From Lachnospiraceae bacterium (GTDB lineage Bacteria; Bacillota; Clostridia; Lachnospirales; Lachnospiraceae), in assembly GCA_022510565.1 (NCBI GenBank), contig JAFLTE010000012.1, positions 17,017 to 81,016 on the forward strand: a stretch of DNA of 64,000 nucleotides. The letters are read 5' to 3'. Every line of letters starts with the position of its first letter. Position 1 is the stretch's first letter. Both the position numbers and the translations under genes were made by a program. Under the pieces are notes generated by a model. That model searched no databases. It had not been told where the DNA came from and worked only from the letters and a program-made list of their open reading frames with translations. Below are positions 24,712 to 34,922 of the stretch, one piece after another.

Positions 24712-25197
24712 ATGTCAAAGAGAGAGACATACGAATCCAAAACAGAACAGCTGTTATCTCCGATTGCGGAGAAGTACGGTGTGGAAATCTATGACGTAGA
24801 GTATGTCAAGGAGGGAAGCGACTGGTATCTGCGGGCATATATTGATAAGCCGGAGGGAGTTAACATCGTTGACTGCGAGAATGTGAGCCGTGCCTTGTCG
24901 GATGCGCTGGATGCGGAGGATTATATACCGGACGCTTATATTCTGGAGGTCAGCAGCCCGGGGCTGGGCAGGGCGCTCAAGAAAGACAGACATCTGGAGA
25001 AAAGTATAGGGGCCGAAGTTGAGGTTAAGACGTATAAGCCCATAGACGGACAGAAGGAGTTTACAGGTATATTAAGGGCGTATGATGCCGAAACAATCAC
25101 CATCGGTGATGGCGAGAGTGATGCGGAGAGTGATAATATAACGCGTGTTTTTAAAAGGACTGAGGTTGCCTTAATCAGGCTTGCGCTTGATTTTTAA
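24712..25197 (+). CDS. rimP: Ribosome maturation factor RimP
   Basis: The 161-residue protein assists late 30S assembly. It shows the typical LSPIAEKYGVEIYDVEYVKE (about 16-35), LRAYIDKPEGVNIVDCENVSR in outline, and the ILEVSSPGLGRALKK motif (about 80-94). Length is normal. It opens the conserved rimP-nusA-rnpM-ylxQ-infB operon, starting after AGGAGGCAGAG, and is preceded by a leader terminator. Confidence 0.96.
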   Translation: MSKRETYESKTEQLLSPIAEKYGVEIYDVEYVKEGSDWYLRAYIDKPEGVNIVDCENVSRALSDALDAEDYIPDAYILEVSSPGLGRALKKDRHLEKSIGAEVEVKTYKPIDGQKEFTGILRAYDAETITIGDGESDAESDNITRVFKRTEVALIRLALDF

Positions 25198-25269
25198 TGC
25201 AATATATAAAGTATGTAATTGAATCCGTAAATTGAAATACAGATTAGAAACATAGGAGGATAACGGAAA

Positions 25270-26478
25270 ATGAATAAGGAGTTAATGGAGGCACTGGACA
25301 TTCTGGAGAAAGAGAAGGAAATCAGCAAGGAGACTCTCTTTGAAGCGATTGAGAATTCTCTGATTACAGCGTGCAAGAACCACTTTGGCAAGGCGGACAA
25401 CGTGAAGGTGGAGATTGACAGGGAGACGTGTGATTTCCTCTGCTACGCCGAGAAAGAGGTTGTCAAAGAGGTTGAGGACGATGTGCTGCAGATTTCTCTG
25501 GAAGATGCGAAGGAGGTTTCCAAGAAGGCTAAGGTGGGCGATATGCTTCGCGTGGAGATTAAGTCCAAGGAGTTTGGGCGTATTGCGACGCAGAATGCGA
25601 AGAACGTGATTTTGCAGAAGATACGCGAGGAAGAGAGAAGCGTTATCTACAATCAGTACTATGAGAAAGAAAAAGATGTGGTGACGGGTATCGTACAACG
25701 CTACATCGGCAGAAATATATCTATCAATCTGGGCAAGGCTGACGCTATATTAAACGAGAGTGAGCAGGTCAGAACCGAGCATTTCAGACCAACGGAAAGA
25801 ATTAAGGTATATATTCTGGAAGTGCGGAATACACCTAAAGGACCGAGAATTCTTGTGAGTCGTACTCATCCGGAATTGGTTAAGAGGCTGTTTGAGTCCG
25901 AAGTGACGGAAATCAAGGACGGCACGGTGGAGATTATGAGCATTGCCAGAGAGGCAGGCAGCAGGACGAAGCTGGCGGTTCGCTCCAACAACCCGAACGT
26001 GGATGCGGTGGGCGCTTGTGTCGGCATCAACGGTGCCAGAGTTAATTCTATCGTGGATGAGTTGTGCGGCGAGAAGATTGATATTGTAAATTGGGATGAG
26101 AATCCGGGTAATTTGATTCAGAATGCGCTTTCACCGGCGAAAATCGTGGCGGTGTTTGCCGATCCGGATGAAAAGACGGCGAAGGTTGTCGTACCTGATT
26201 ATCAGTTGTCTCTTGCAATCGGTAAAGAGGGACAGAATGCAAGACTGGCGGCGCGACTTACCGGCTACAAGATTGATATCAAGAGCGAGACTCAGGCGAA
26301 GGATGCGCCGGGCTTCCGTTATGAAGACTATGTCTATGACGATGAGGATTATGAGGAATATGATGAGGAGTACACCGATGAAGATTACGAGGGTGAATCC
26401 TATGAAGAAGAGAACTATGAGGCGGAAGATGTAGAAGCGGCCGAATACGAAGAGGAAGATTCGGGAGAGGCAGAATAA
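25270..26478 (+). CDS. nusA: Transcription termination/antitermination factor NusA
   Basis: The 402-residue protein binds RNA polymerase and nascent RNA. Order: N-terminal RNAP-binding domain (1-125), S1 domain (about 135-200; GIVQRYIGRNISINLGKADAI in part), two KH domains (about 230-345; GACVGINGARVNSIV and AIGKEGQNARLAARLTG), then a very acidic Asp/Glu/Tyr tail (about 350-402) in place of the AR repeats of enterobacteria. The stop overlaps the rnpM start by one base. Confidence 0.97.
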   Translation: MNKELMEALDILEKEKEISKETLFEAIENSLITACKNHFGKADNVKVEIDRETCDFLCYAEKEVVKEVEDDVLQISLEDAKEVSKKAKVGDMLRVEIKSKEFGRIATQNAKNVILQKIREEERSVIYNQYYEKEKDVVTGIVQRYIGRNISINLGKADAILNESEQVRTEHFRPTERIKVYILEVRNTPKGPRILVSRTHPELVKRLFESEVTEIKDGTVEIMSIAREAGSRTKLAVRSNNPNVDAVGACVGINGARVNSIVDELCGEKIDIVNWDENPGNLIQNALSPAKIVAVFADPDEKTAKVVVPDYQLSLAIGKEGQNARLAARLTGYKIDIKSETQAKDAPGFRYEDYVYDDEDYEEYDEEYTDEDYEGESYEEENYEAEDVEAAEYEEEDSGEAE

Positions 26479-26762
26479 TGGCAAAAAAAATTCCCATGCG
26501 GCAATGCGTGGGCTGCGGTGAAATGAAGAATAAGAAGGACATGATGCGTGTCCTGAAAACTTCGGAGGGTTCCATAGTCCTTGATATGACCGGACGTAAG
26601 AACGGCAGAGGGGCCTATCTGTGCATGAACAGGGAATGTTTGGCCAAAGCCGGTAAGAATAAGGGATTGGAGCGTTCCTTCAAGATGAGTATTCCGCGGG
26701 AAATATACGAGGATCTGGAAAAGGAGTTCGAGGAGGGCGAGGATGCAGAACAAACCGAATAA
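26478..26762 (+). CDS. rnpM: RNase P modulator RnpM (YlxR family)
   Basis: The 94-residue basic protein of the YlxR family has the hallmark MRQCVGCGEMKNKKDMMRVL (about 6-25) and GRKNGRGAYLCMNREC (about 40-55). The family, long unnamed, was shown in B. subtilis to bind RNase P RNA. It is coupled to nusA (ATAATG junction) and overlaps the following ylxQ by 20 bases. Confidence 0.92.
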   Translation: MAKKIPMRQCVGCGEMKNKKDMMRVLKTSEGSIVLDMTGRKNGRGAYLCMNRECLAKAGKNKGLERSFKMSIPREIYEDLEKEFEEGEDAEQTE

Positions 26763-27066
26763 AGATCGGGTGTTATCTATGCTGGGTCTGGCCACCCGCT
26801 CCGGAAATGTTGCCAGTGGCGGATTTGCTACAGAGGAAGCAGTTAAGCGCAGGAAGGCATATCTGGTGATTATAGCAGAGGATGCTTCGGATAACACCAA
26901 AAAGAAATTCAGGAATATGTGCGGATTTCATGAAGTACCCTGCGAGTATTACAGCGTCAAGGAAACGCTGGGGCACGCCATCGGCAAGGAGGAACGTTCC
27001 TGCCTTGCGGTGACTGACGAAGGATTTGCAAATTCGATACGGAAGCATTTATTAGATTCGGAATAG
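26743..27066 (+). CDS. L7Ae-family ribosomal/RNA-binding protein YlxQ
   Basis: The 107-residue protein of the L7Ae/L30e fold has MLGLATRSGNVASGGFATEEAV (about 13-34, core), AYLVIIAEDASDNTKKKF and a C-terminal HAIGKEERSCLAVTDEGFA. Family members bind kink-turn-type RNA; the cellular role in Firmicutes is poorly defined. It begins inside rnpM (20-base overlap) and ends 15 bases before infB, so all three are translationally linked. Confidence 0.88.
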   Translation: MQNKPNKDRVLSMLGLATRSGNVASGGFATEEAVKRRKAYLVIIAEDASDNTKKKFRNMCGFHEVPCEYYSVKETLGHAIGKEERSCLAVTDEGFANSIRKHLLDSE

Positions 27067-27081
27067 TTGGAGGTAGTGAGC

Positions 27082-29901
27082 ATGGCAAAAATGAAAGTAC
27101 ATGAGCTGGCAAAAGAGCTTGATAAGCAGAGCAAAGAGCTGGTAGCTTTTTTGCAGGATAAAGGATATGAAGTTAAGGCGGCGCAAAGTTCCATTGAAGA
27201 CGATGCGATTGCGCTTGTGCGTGAGCATTTCGGTGGTGGGGCGAAAGAGACGAAAGCGCCCAAGACAGCGAAAACAGAGGCAGAGAAGGAGCCAAAGTCT
27301 GCATCCAAGTCTGAGGCTGGGGCAGCAGAGGCAAAGGCTGCACCCAAGTCGGAGCCTGCGGCAACAGCGCCAAAAACAAAGGAAGAATCAAAGGCACCGG
27401 CAGCAAAGGATGCCGTAGAGAAGCCCAAGGCGGCACCGGCAGACGGTTCGAAGCCTGAGGCTCCCAAGAAGAAAAAGATTATCTTTGTAAGTAACCCACA
27501 TAATTCCAAAATGCAGGGACAAAGACCGCCTCAGGGAGGTCAAAGCAATGATCGAAGACCTGCGGGAGGCGGGCGTCCTGTGCAGACACAGAATACGCCT
27601 CACCAGATTATCAGACCGACGCAGAAACCGATTCCTGTGACAGCCGAGCCCTATGAAGTGCGCCAAAGACAGCAGCAGGAACGCAGGATGGAGCAGAGGC
27701 AGCAGGAAAAGAGGGAACGTGAAAATATTGCAGCGCAGGAGCGCAAGGCACAGCAAGGACAGGAGAGAGCAGGAAGTGCAGGAGAAAATCGCAGAGTTGA
27801 GGCACAAAGCGGAGCAGGTTATAACAGCAATCAGGGCAATCGGAAGGACGGTGGCGCTGGTGCAGGCGCTGGCCGCGGTGCGGGAAGTTTTGAACGCCCT
27901 CAGAGAGGCAATGGCGGGCAGGACAATCGATTTAGGAGAAATAACGCTCAGAAGGACTTTGTGCCCGAGACACCTGTCAAGGACGTGGAAAAACACAGGG
28001 ATGACGAGAAACGCAGGGCGAATCAGGATAGGGACAGGCGTTCCAAGAAAGATTTAATATATGAAGATGATGACGTAGCTGTTAAGAACCGCAACAAGGC
28101 GGGACGTTTTATCAAACCCGAGAAAAAGGTAGAAGAGCCGGAAGAGCAAATTAAGGTGATTACAATCCCTGAGTCTCTGACTATCAAGGAGCTGGCGGAT
28201 AAGATGAAAATTCAGCCGTCCGTGATTATCAAGAAACTCTTTTTACAGGGTCAAGTAGTGACATTAAATTCCGAGGTCAGCTTTGAGGATGCGGAAAATA
28301 TCGCCATCGAGTTTGAAATCATCTGTGAGAAGGAAGTAAAAGTCGATGTGATCGAAGAGCTGCTCAAGGAGGATGAGGAAGATGAGGCGTCCATGGTGAG
28401 CAGACCTCCCGTTATCTGTGTTATGGGACACGTTGACCATGGTAAGACTTCCCTGCTTGACGCGATTCGTAAGACAAATGTGACAGACAAGGAAGCAGGC
28501 GGTATTACACAGGCAATCGGTGCATACACGGTTACTGCCAAGGGACAGAGTATTACTTTCCTCGATACACCGGGACACGAGGCATTTACCGCAATGCGTA
28601 TGCGCGGTGCCAATTCTACGGATATTGCGGTACTTGTTGTAGCTGCGGATGACGGTGTTATGCCGCAGACTGTTGAGGCAATCAACCATGCCAAGGCAGC
28701 AGGAATCGAGATTATTGTAGCAGTCAACAAGATTGATAAGCCCAGCGCCAATATTGACCGCGTGAAGCAGGAAATGACGGAGTATGAGTTGATTCCCGTA
28801 GACTGGGGCGGTTCCACGGAGTTCGTGCCGGTATCCGCCAAGTCTGGTGAAGGTATAGAAAATCTGCTGGAGACAATACTCTTAACAGCGGAGATTATGG
28901 AATTAAAAGCGAACCCCAATCGAAATGCCAGAGGTCTGGTGATTGAGGCGGAGCTGGATAAAGGACGCGGTCCGGTGGCTACCGTGTTGGTACAGAAAGG
29001 TACTTTGCACGTAGGCGACTTTATTTCCGCAGGAGCAAGCCATGGTAAAGTAAGGGCCATGATTGACGATAAGGGCAGACGAGTGAAGGAAGCTACACCT
29101 TCCACCCCGGTGGAAATCTTAGGTTTGTCCGACGTTCCCAGTGCAGGAGAAGTATTTATTGTCCATGAGAACGACAAGAGCGCGAAAACTTATGCGGAGA
29201 CCTATATGGCGCAGCATAAGGAAGAGATGCTTGCGGATACGAAGACGAGAATGTCTCTGGACGATCTGTTTAACCAGATTCAGGAGGGTAATTTGAAGGA
29301 ACTGAATCTGATTGTCAAAGCGGATGTTCAAGGTAGCGTTGAGGCTGTAAAGCAGAGCCTTATGAAGTTGTCGAACGAGGAAGTTGTTGTAAAATGTATC
29401 CACGGCGGCGTGGGTGCCATCAACGAATCGGATGTATCCCTTGCTTCCGCATCCTCCGCGATTATCATCGGTTTCAATGTAAGACCGGATGCGACGGCGA
29501 AAGCAGTGGCAGAGCGCGAGGGCGTGGATGTAAGACTGTATAAAGTCATCTATCAGGCAATCGAGGATATTGAGGCTGCCATGAAGGGTATGCTTGACCC
29601 GATCTTCGAGGAGAAAGTTATCGGTCATGCGGAAGTGCGTCAGATCTTTAAGGCATCCGCTATCGGTAATATAGCCGGTTCTTATGTGTTGGACGGCGAG
29701 TTCCAGAGAGGCTGCAAGATTCGTATCACCAGAGAGGGCGAGCAGATTTACGAGGGCGAGCTGGCTTCCTTAAAGAGATTTAAAGATGATGTGAAGGAAG
29801 TGAAGGCCGGATTCGAGTGTGGTCTTGTATTTGACGGTTTTGATAAGATGCAGGAATTGGATATCGTCGAAGCATATATTATGGTTGAAGTGCCTCGATA
29901 A
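27082..29901 (+). CDS. infB: Translation initiation factor IF-2
   Basis: The 939-residue GTPase positions fMet-tRNA on the 30S subunit. A short N-terminal IF2-N helix ([20 protein letters not shown] in part), a long low-complexity Lys/Ala/Glu then Gln/Arg-rich linker (about 60-340), a second IF2-N motif, then the G domain (GHVDHGKTS about 449, DTPGH, NKID) and domains II-IV. The ATG at 27082 follows TTGGAGGTAGTGAGC. Full length for Clostridia. Confidence 0.97.
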   Translation: MAKMKVHELAKELDKQSKELVAFLQDKGYEVKAAQSSIEDDAIALVREHFGGGAKETKAPKTAKTEAEKEPKSASKSEAGAAEAKAAPKSEPAATAPKTKEESKAPAAKDAVEKPKAAPADGSKPEAPKKKKIIFVSNPHNSKMQGQRPPQGGQSNDRRPAGGGRPVQTQNTPHQIIRPTQKPIPVTAEPYEVRQRQQQERRMEQRQQEKRERENIAAQERKAQQGQERAGSAGENRRVEAQSGAGYNSNQGNRKDGGAGAGAGRGAGSFERPQRGNGGQDNRFRRNNAQKDFVPETPVKDVEKHRDDEKRRANQDRDRRSKKDLIYEDDDVAVKNRNKAGRFIKPEKKVEEPEEQIKVITIPESLTIKELADKMKIQPSVIIKKLFLQGQVVTLNSEVSFEDAENIAIEFEIICEKEVKVDVIEELLKEDEEDEASMVSRPPVICVMGHVDHGKTSLLDAIRKTNVTDKEAGGITQAIGAYTVTAKGQSITFLDTPGHEAFTAMRMRGANSTDIAVLVVAADDGVMPQTVEAINHAKAAGIEIIVAVNKIDKPSANIDRVKQEMTEYELIPVDWGGSTEFVPVSAKSGEGIENLLETILLTAEIMELKANPNRNARGLVIEAELDKGRGPVATVLVQKGTLHVGDFISAGASHGKVRAMIDDKGRRVKEATPSTPVEILGLSDVPSAGEVFIVHENDKSAKTYAETYMAQHKEEMLADTKTRMSLDDLFNQIQEGNLKELNLIVKADVQGSVEAVKQSLMKLSNEEVVVKCIHGGVGAINESDVSLASASSAIIIGFNVRPDATAKAVAEREGVDVRLYKVIYQAIEDIEAAMKGMLDPIFEEKVIGHAEVRQIFKASAIGNIAGSYVLDGEFQRGCKIRITREGEQIYEGELASLKRFKDDVKEVKAGFECGLVFDGFDKMQELDIVEAYIMVEVPR

Positions 29902-29920
29902 GCAGAAAGGACACTATACA

Positions 29921-30340
29921 ATGCGTAAAAACAGTGTTAAAAATACCCGTATTAACGGTGAAGTCCAGCGTGTACTGGCGGAGATCATCAGAGGCGAGAT
30001 TAAGGATCCGCGAATCGCCCCGATGACTTCGGTGGTAGCGGTGGAGGTCGCTCCGGACTTGAAAACCTGCAAGGCGTGGATCAGTGTGCTCGGCGATGAA
30101 AAGGCACAGGCAGCCACACTGCAGGGACTTCGGAGCGCCGAAGGTTATATTCGTGGACAGCTTGCCAGAACGATTAATCTGCGCAATACACCACAGATTA
30201 CCTTCATTATGGATCAATCCATTGCATACGGCGTCAACATGTCGAAGTTGATAGATGAAGTAGTAGAAAAAGATGAGACGGCAGAAAAAAATGAAACGGA
30301 AAAGGAAGTTGGAACATTAGAGAATGATGAAGATAATTGA
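29921..30340 (+). CDS. rbfA: 30S ribosome-binding factor RbfA
   Basis: The 139-residue KH-like protein helps 16S rRNA 5' end maturation. It has RINGEVQRVLAEIIRGEIKD (about 11-30) and PQITFIMDQSIAYG (about 90-103), both typical, and an acidic extension of about 25 residues at the end. The ATG at 29921 is chosen; the open frame upstream lies within infB. Its end overlaps the nrnA start by 17 bases. Confidence 0.95.
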   Translation: MRKNSVKNTRINGEVQRVLAEIIRGEIKDPRIAPMTSVVAVEVAPDLKTCKAWISVLGDEKAQAATLQGLRSAEGYIRGQLARTINLRNTPQITFIMDQSIAYGVNMSKLIDEVVEKDETAEKNETEKEVGTLENDEDN

Positions 30341-31268
30341 TGAATTAAAGGATGCAAAGTCCATAGCAATCAGCGGACATGTGAGACCCGATGGTGACTG
30401 TGTGGGATCCGTGATGGGATTGTACCTTTATCTGCAAAAAGAACTGCCCGCGGCACAAATTGACGTATATCTGGATAAACCGGCGGATATTTTTAACTGT
30501 ATCAGTCACATAACGGATATTAAATCTGAATTTAATACAAATCAGGTGTATGACGTGTTTGTAGTTTTAGATACTGTGCCGGATCGTTTGGGGGACGTGG
30601 AGCCTATCTATGAGCGGGCGCGTAAGAAAATCAATATCGACCATCATATCAGTAATACCGGATACGGTGACGTGAGCGTGGTAGAGCCGGAACGCAGTTC
30701 CACAGCGGAGCTGCTGTACGAGCTGCTGAATCCTGAAATGATTGATACAGAGATTGCCATGGCGCTTTACATAGGTATTATCCACGACACCGGTGTGTTG
30801 CGTTATTCCAACACATCACCTCGGACGCTGCAGGTTGCCGCGGAATTGGTTAAAACTGGATTTGACTTTTCTCAAATCATTGAAGAGACGTTTTTTGAGA
30901 AGACTTATCTGCAAACACAGATTATGGGCAGGGCAGTTTTGGAAAGCATGCGTATTATGGATGGCCGCTGCATTGTCAGCGTGGTCAGCCGTCGTATGAT
31001 GGAGTTTTATCAGGTGACGACGAAGGATTTGGACGGTATTGTGAATCAGCTCCAGTCAGTCAAAGGTGTGGACTGTGCGATTTTTATGTACGAGACGGGA
31101 ACATCGGAATATAAGGTAAGTATGCGTTCTAACGGCAAGGTTGATGTATCCGCCGTTGCGATGAAGTTCGGAGGGGGCGGCCATGTGCGTGCCGCAGGCT
31201 GCACAATGAACGGCACATACCGTGACAATATCAACAATCTTTGTAAGGAGATTGCGGAGCAATTTTGA
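30324..31268 (+). CDS. nrnA: DHH-family phosphoesterase, NrnA-like (nanoRNase / pAp phosphatase)
   Basis: The 314-residue enzyme has [12 protein letters not shown] (about 13-24), the DHH motif in [11 protein letters not shown] (about 97-107), [11 protein letters not shown] and the DHHA1 signature [10 protein letters not shown] near residue 290. NrnA degrades short oligoribonucleotides and dephosphorylates pAp. Two adjacent ATG codons at 30324 and 30327 could start it. It lies in the usual rbfA-nrnA-truB order; the stop and truB start share TGATG. Confidence 0.92.
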   Translation: MMKIIDELKDAKSIAISGHVRPDGDCVGSVMGLYLYLQKELPAAQIDVYLDKPADIFNCISHITDIKSEFNTNQVYDVFVVLDTVPDRLGDVEPIYERARKKINIDHHISNTGYGDVSVVEPERSSTAELLYELLNPEMIDTEIAMALYIGIIHDTGVLRYSNTSPRTLQVAAELVKTGFDFSQIIEETFFEKTYLQTQIMGRAVLESMRIMDGRCIVSVVSRRMMEFYQVTTKDLDGIVNQLQSVKGVDCAIFMYETGTSEYKVSMRSNGKVDVSAVAMKFGGGGHVRAAGCTMNGTYRDNINNLCKEIAEQF

Positions 31269-32188
31269 TGAATAACGAGTGTAATGGAATTATAAACGTA
31301 TATAAGGAGAAAGGGTTCACGTCACATGATGTGGTTGCCAAACTCCGCGGTATATGTAAAATGAAAAAAATCGGACATACAGGAACACTCGACCCTGAGG
31401 CGGTTGGTGTGCTTCCTGTATGTTTTGGTTCGGGAACAAAGCTGTGTGATATGCTCACCGACTGGGACAAGGAATATATTGCAGTGCTGCGCTTGGGCGT
31501 AACCACAGATACACAGGATATGACAGGACAAGTTCTGTCCCGATGTGACGAGCGAGAGCTTAGGACGCTTACCGAAGAGCGCGTGCAGGAGGCAGTCATG
31601 GAATATGTGGGAGACTATGACCAGATTCCGCCCATGTACTCCGCGCTTAAGGTTGACGGGAAGAAGCTGTACGAATTGGCGCGGGCAGGCAAGGAAGTGG
31701 AGCGTAAACCCAGAAAGGTACGGATTGAGGAAATAGAGATACAGTCTGTGGAACTGCCGCTTGTGACGTTTCGCGTTGTCTGCTCCAAAGGAACCTACAT
31801 CAGAACGCTGTGCCATGACATTGGTGCGAATCTGGGCTGTGGGGGCACTATGGAATCCCTGACCAGAAGCAGGGTGGGCATTTTCGGCATAGAGGATGCG
31901 CTTACGCTCACAGAGCTTCAAAAGTTGCGGGATGAAGATAAAATAGCTAGCGTTATTATACCGCCTGACGCAATTTTTGCTAAGGATAGGGCGGTTATCG
32001 TAAACGGGCAAGGACAGAAAATGGTGCAAAACGGCAATCGCTTGGGAGCGGCCCAGCTTGCGGAGGCGGTACGGTTTACGGACGGCGAGCAGGTCAGGGT
32101 TTACGACGGTGACGGTAAATTTTACGGGATATATGTCTATTACAGAGGGGAGAATTCGCTCAAACCGCTCAAGATGTTTCTCACATGA
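31268..32188 (+). CDS. truB: tRNA pseudouridine(55) synthase
   Basis: The 306-residue enzyme makes pseudouridine 55 in the T loop of tRNAs. Catalytic motif [17 protein letters not shown] (Asp near 41), then [21 protein letters not shown] and [18 protein letters not shown] in outline, followed by a C-terminal PUA-like part. The ATG at 31268 overlaps the nrnA stop by one base; the TTG one codon upstream is less likely. Confidence 0.96.
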   Translation: MNNECNGIINVYKEKGFTSHDVVAKLRGICKMKKIGHTGTLDPEAVGVLPVCFGSGTKLCDMLTDWDKEYIAVLRLGVTTDTQDMTGQVLSRCDERELRTLTEERVQEAVMEYVGDYDQIPPMYSALKVDGKKLYELARAGKEVERKPRKVRIEEIEIQSVELPLVTFRVVCSKGTYIRTLCHDIGANLGCGGTMESLTRSRVGIFGIEDALTLTELQKLRDEDKIASVIIPPDAIFAKDRAVIVNGQGQKMVQNGNRLGAAQLAEAVRFTDGEQVRVYDGDGKFYGIYVYYRGENSLKPLKMFLT

Positions 32189-32238
32189 AAAAGGCTGTAT
32201 TGTTGTGAGAAGATATGTAGAGGACGAGGAATGGGAAA

Positions 32239-33168
32239 ATGCAGATTATAGAGCAGACGACCGATTTTCGGCTGCCTAAGAGAAGCGCCGTTGCCATAGG
32301 TAAATTTGACGGTGTTCACCTCGGGCATCGGAAGTTGATTCATAAAATTATAGAGCAGAAGAAGGAAAACTGCCTGGCAACAGTATTTACCTTTGATACT
32401 TCGGCGGCCGCTTTTTTCGGCGGAGAGGAGAAGGAGCTGACAACTGTGGCGGAAAAAAGACGCATTTTTGAGGAATTGGGTATTGATGTGTTGATTGAAT
32501 TTCCACTGAATCGGGAGACGGCTGCCACGGAACCGGGAGAGTTCGTTCACAAGTATCTGGCAGAACAGATGCAGACCGCTTACATCTGCGCCGGAACGGA
32601 TTTGTCCTTTGGACGCGGAGGGGCGGGAAACTATGCCTTGTTGGAACAATATGCCGAAAAGTACGGTTACCTGGCAGAATTGATCGATAAGGTTAAGGTG
32701 GATGGAGAGATGGTCAGTTCTACCAGAGTGCGGGAGGCCGTTCGGGAAGGCAGAATGGAGGATGCCGCACGTATGCTTGGTACACCGTATAATGTGAGCG
32801 GTATAGTAGAACATGGTAAAAGACTGGGGCGTAGCATTGGAATGCCCACGGCCAATCTTATACCGGAGAAGGACAAGCTTCTGCCGCCTTACGGTGTCTA
32901 TTATTCTCGTGTAAGGACAGAAGGCAAAACATATAAAGGTATTTCCAATGTGGGTTGTAAGCCTACGGTGAACACGGAAAATGCGGCGGGAGTGGAGACT
33001 TACCTGTATGATTATGACGGAGATTTGTATGGCAGAAATATTACTGTGGAGCTTCTTTCCTACCGAAGACCGGAGATGAAGTTTGAAAACGTAGAACGCT
33101 TAAAAGAGCAAATGGAGGCGGATATTGCGGCCGGCAGGGACTATTCACAGGCAGTTTTTGCGCAATAG
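32239..33168 (+). CDS. ribF: Bifunctional riboflavin kinase / FAD synthetase
   Basis: The 309-residue enzyme converts riboflavin to FMN and FAD. The N-terminal adenylyltransferase half carries VAIGKFDGVHLGHRKLI (about 16-32), ICAGTDLSFGRGGAGN and VSSTRVREAV; the C-terminal kinase half carries GRSIGMPTANL (about 196-206) and the GISNVGCKPT motif. It closes the operon, 50 bases after truB. No terminator is evident before the following promoter. Confidence 0.96.
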   Translation: MQIIEQTTDFRLPKRSAVAIGKFDGVHLGHRKLIHKIIEQKKENCLATVFTFDTSAAAFFGGEEKELTTVAEKRRIFEELGIDVLIEFPLNRETAATEPGEFVHKYLAEQMQTAYICAGTDLSFGRGGAGNYALLEQYAEKYGYLAELIDKVKVDGEMVSSTRVREAVREGRMEDAARMLGTPYNVSGIVEHGKRLGRSIGMPTANLIPEKDKLLPPYGVYYSRVRTEGKTYKGISNVGCKPTVNTENAAGVETYLYDYDGDLYGRNITVELLSYRRPEMKFENVERLKEQMEADIAAGRDYSQAVFAQ

Positions 33169-33172
33169 GGGC

Positions 33173-33201
33173 TTGTCAGCGTACTTTATTTTAGATAAAA
33201 T
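33173..33201 (+). promoter_or_regulatory. Promoter of the Na/Pi cotransporter gene
   Basis: TTGTCA (33173-33178), a 17-base spacer and TAAAAT (33196-33201). The -10 region lies in the palindrome ATTTTA-GA-TAAAAT, which could be a binding site. Confidence 0.65.
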
Positions 33202-33257
33202 AGAATCGTGTAGGTTTATGCGGGGAATCAGTACAAGCGAAGGGAAACTAAACTAGG

Positions 33258-34892
33258 ATGGACATATCGATTATTCTTGCGTTAGCGGGCGGCTTGGGAT
33301 TGTTCTTATACGGCATGCGTATTATGAGTGACAGCATTGAGAAAGTTGCCGGCGCAAAATTGAGAGGAATACTGGAGCGGCTGACTACCAACCGATTCAT
33401 GGGTATTCTGGTGGGTATGATTTTTACCGCAGCAATTCAGTCTTCGTCGGCATGTACGGTCATGGTAGTCAGTTTCGTCAATTCGGGACTGATGACACTG
33501 ACTCAGGCGGCGGGTATTATTTTCGGTGCGAATATCGGTACAACGGTAACAGCGCTGTTGGTGTCTTTCAAACTAGAGAAGGCAGCGCCGGTTATACTGC
33601 TTGTCGGTGTACTTGTAGTGATGTTCTGTAAAAAGCAGAGGATATCCCGTTGGGGAGAAGTTATCATCGGCTTCGGTGTTTTATTTATGGGACTGAGTAC
33701 CATGTCCGGCGCTATGGCGGGCATGAAGGACTCCCCGGCGGTTCTACATATGTTTGAATCCCTGCAATCCCCTTTTCTGGCAGTGATTCTGGGAGCGGCG
33801 CTCACGGCAATCATCCAGAGTTCCTCGGTTACTGTCAGCATCATGGTCTTGCTGGCCAATCAGGGATTACTCAGTATGGATATCGGTATGTACATTATAT
33901 TAGGATGTAATATCGGTGCCTGTACATCTGCTATACTGGCATCCTTAAACGGTAAGAAGGACGCTAAGAGAGCGGCTGCAATCCACTTGATTTTTAATGT
34001 AATCGGTACGGTAGTCGTCTTTGTCATCTTTACATTCGGCGTACACGGTATTGTGGAGGCGCTCACGATGGTGGCAGGCAACAACATGGGTCGCGTGGTT
34101 GCTTATGCTCATACCTTGATTAAAATCTTCCAGGTAATCATTATGCTGCCTTTTATCAAAGGTATCGTAAAGCTGACTTATCTGCTCATACCGGGAGACG
34201 ACAGGAAGGTTGGCTACAGAGACAGCTATCAGCTCAAATATATCGGCGAGAAGGTGCTCCTAAATCCTGCGACAGCGGTAGTGGAGGCAATCAAGGAGTT
34301 AGACCGTATGGCATCGCTTGCTGACGAGAACTTAAACCGTGCCATGAACGCCTTGATGACGTTAGAGCCGGAGGAGATAGAGGAAGTTCACGCGGTGGAG
34401 AAAAATATAGATTTCTTAAGCCATGCAATTACGCACTATCTCGTCAAAATTAACCAAACCACACTGCCTATCGAGGACTTAAAAAATATCGGTGCACTGT
34501 TCCATGTGGTGAACGACATTGAGCGGATCGGCGATCATGCGGAAAATATTGCGGATGCCGCAGAGCATAGGATTGAGACCGGAGTAGGCTTTAGCAAGGA
34601 AGCCCAGAAAGAGTTGGGTGAGATGTTGAATATGGTCAATACGATTCTGCGATTCTCTTTTGAGATGTTCGTCAAGAGCACAGAGGATCATGTAGAGGAC
34701 ATCTTGAATCTGGAGGAGGCCATCGACGAGAAGGAGAGGGAACTTCAGCAGAAGCATATCGAGAGACTGTCCAACAACGAGTGTTCGCCCGAATCGGGAG
34801 CGTTGTTCTCGGACATTGTCTCCGGACTGGAGAGGGTGGCGGATCATGCCGTCAATATTGCATTCTCCAACAGTTACGGTGAAGCCGGTTAA
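33258..34892 (+). CDS. Na/Pi cotransporter family protein with PhoU-like domain
   Basis: The 544-residue protein has an N-terminal membrane half (1-310) with duplicated QSSS motifs (FTAAIQSSSACTVMVVSF and AIIQSSSVTVSIMVLLA), the hallmark of type II Na/phosphate symporters, and a soluble C-terminal half (about 340-540) of PhoU-like helices (ALFHVVNDIERIGDHAENIA, SGLERVADHAVNIA). Likely takes up phosphate with sodium or controls phosphate or anion flux. The ribosome binding site is weak. Inserted, with the next gene, between ribF and rpsO, which are adjacent in many relatives. Confidence 0.9.
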   Translation: MDISIILALAGGLGLFLYGMRIMSDSIEKVAGAKLRGILERLTTNRFMGILVGMIFTAAIQSSSACTVMVVSFVNSGLMTLTQAAGIIFGANIGTTVTALLVSFKLEKAAPVILLVGVLVVMFCKKQRISRWGEVIIGFGVLFMGLSTMSGAMAGMKDSPAVLHMFESLQSPFLAVILGAALTAIIQSSSVTVSIMVLLANQGLLSMDIGMYIILGCNIGACTSAILASLNGKKDAKRAAAIHLIFNVIGTVVVFVIFTFGVHGIVEALTMVAGNNMGRVVAYAHTLIKIFQVIIMLPFIKGIVKLTYLLIPGDDRKVGYRDSYQLKYIGEKVLLNPATAVVEAIKELDRMASLADENLNRAMNALMTLEPEEIEEVHAVEKNIDFLSHAITHYLVKINQTTLPIEDLKNIGALFHVVNDIERIGDHAENIADAAEHRIETGVGFSKEAQKELGEMLNMVNTILRFSFEMFVKSTEDHVEDILNLEEAIDEKERELQQKHIERLSNNECSPESGALFSDIVSGLERVADHAVNIAFSNSYGEAG

Positions 34893-34922
34893 TATAATTT
34901 TTTGAGAGGAATTTCATTAAGA

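Noticed and set aside
27167..28057. Arg/Gln-rich open frames in other frames of infB
   Set aside because: Shadows of the low-complexity IF-2 linker; no ribosome binding sites, compositional artefact.
32140..32814. 224-codon minus-strand frame opposite truB/ribF
   Set aside because: Antisense shadow of two certain core genes without start signals.
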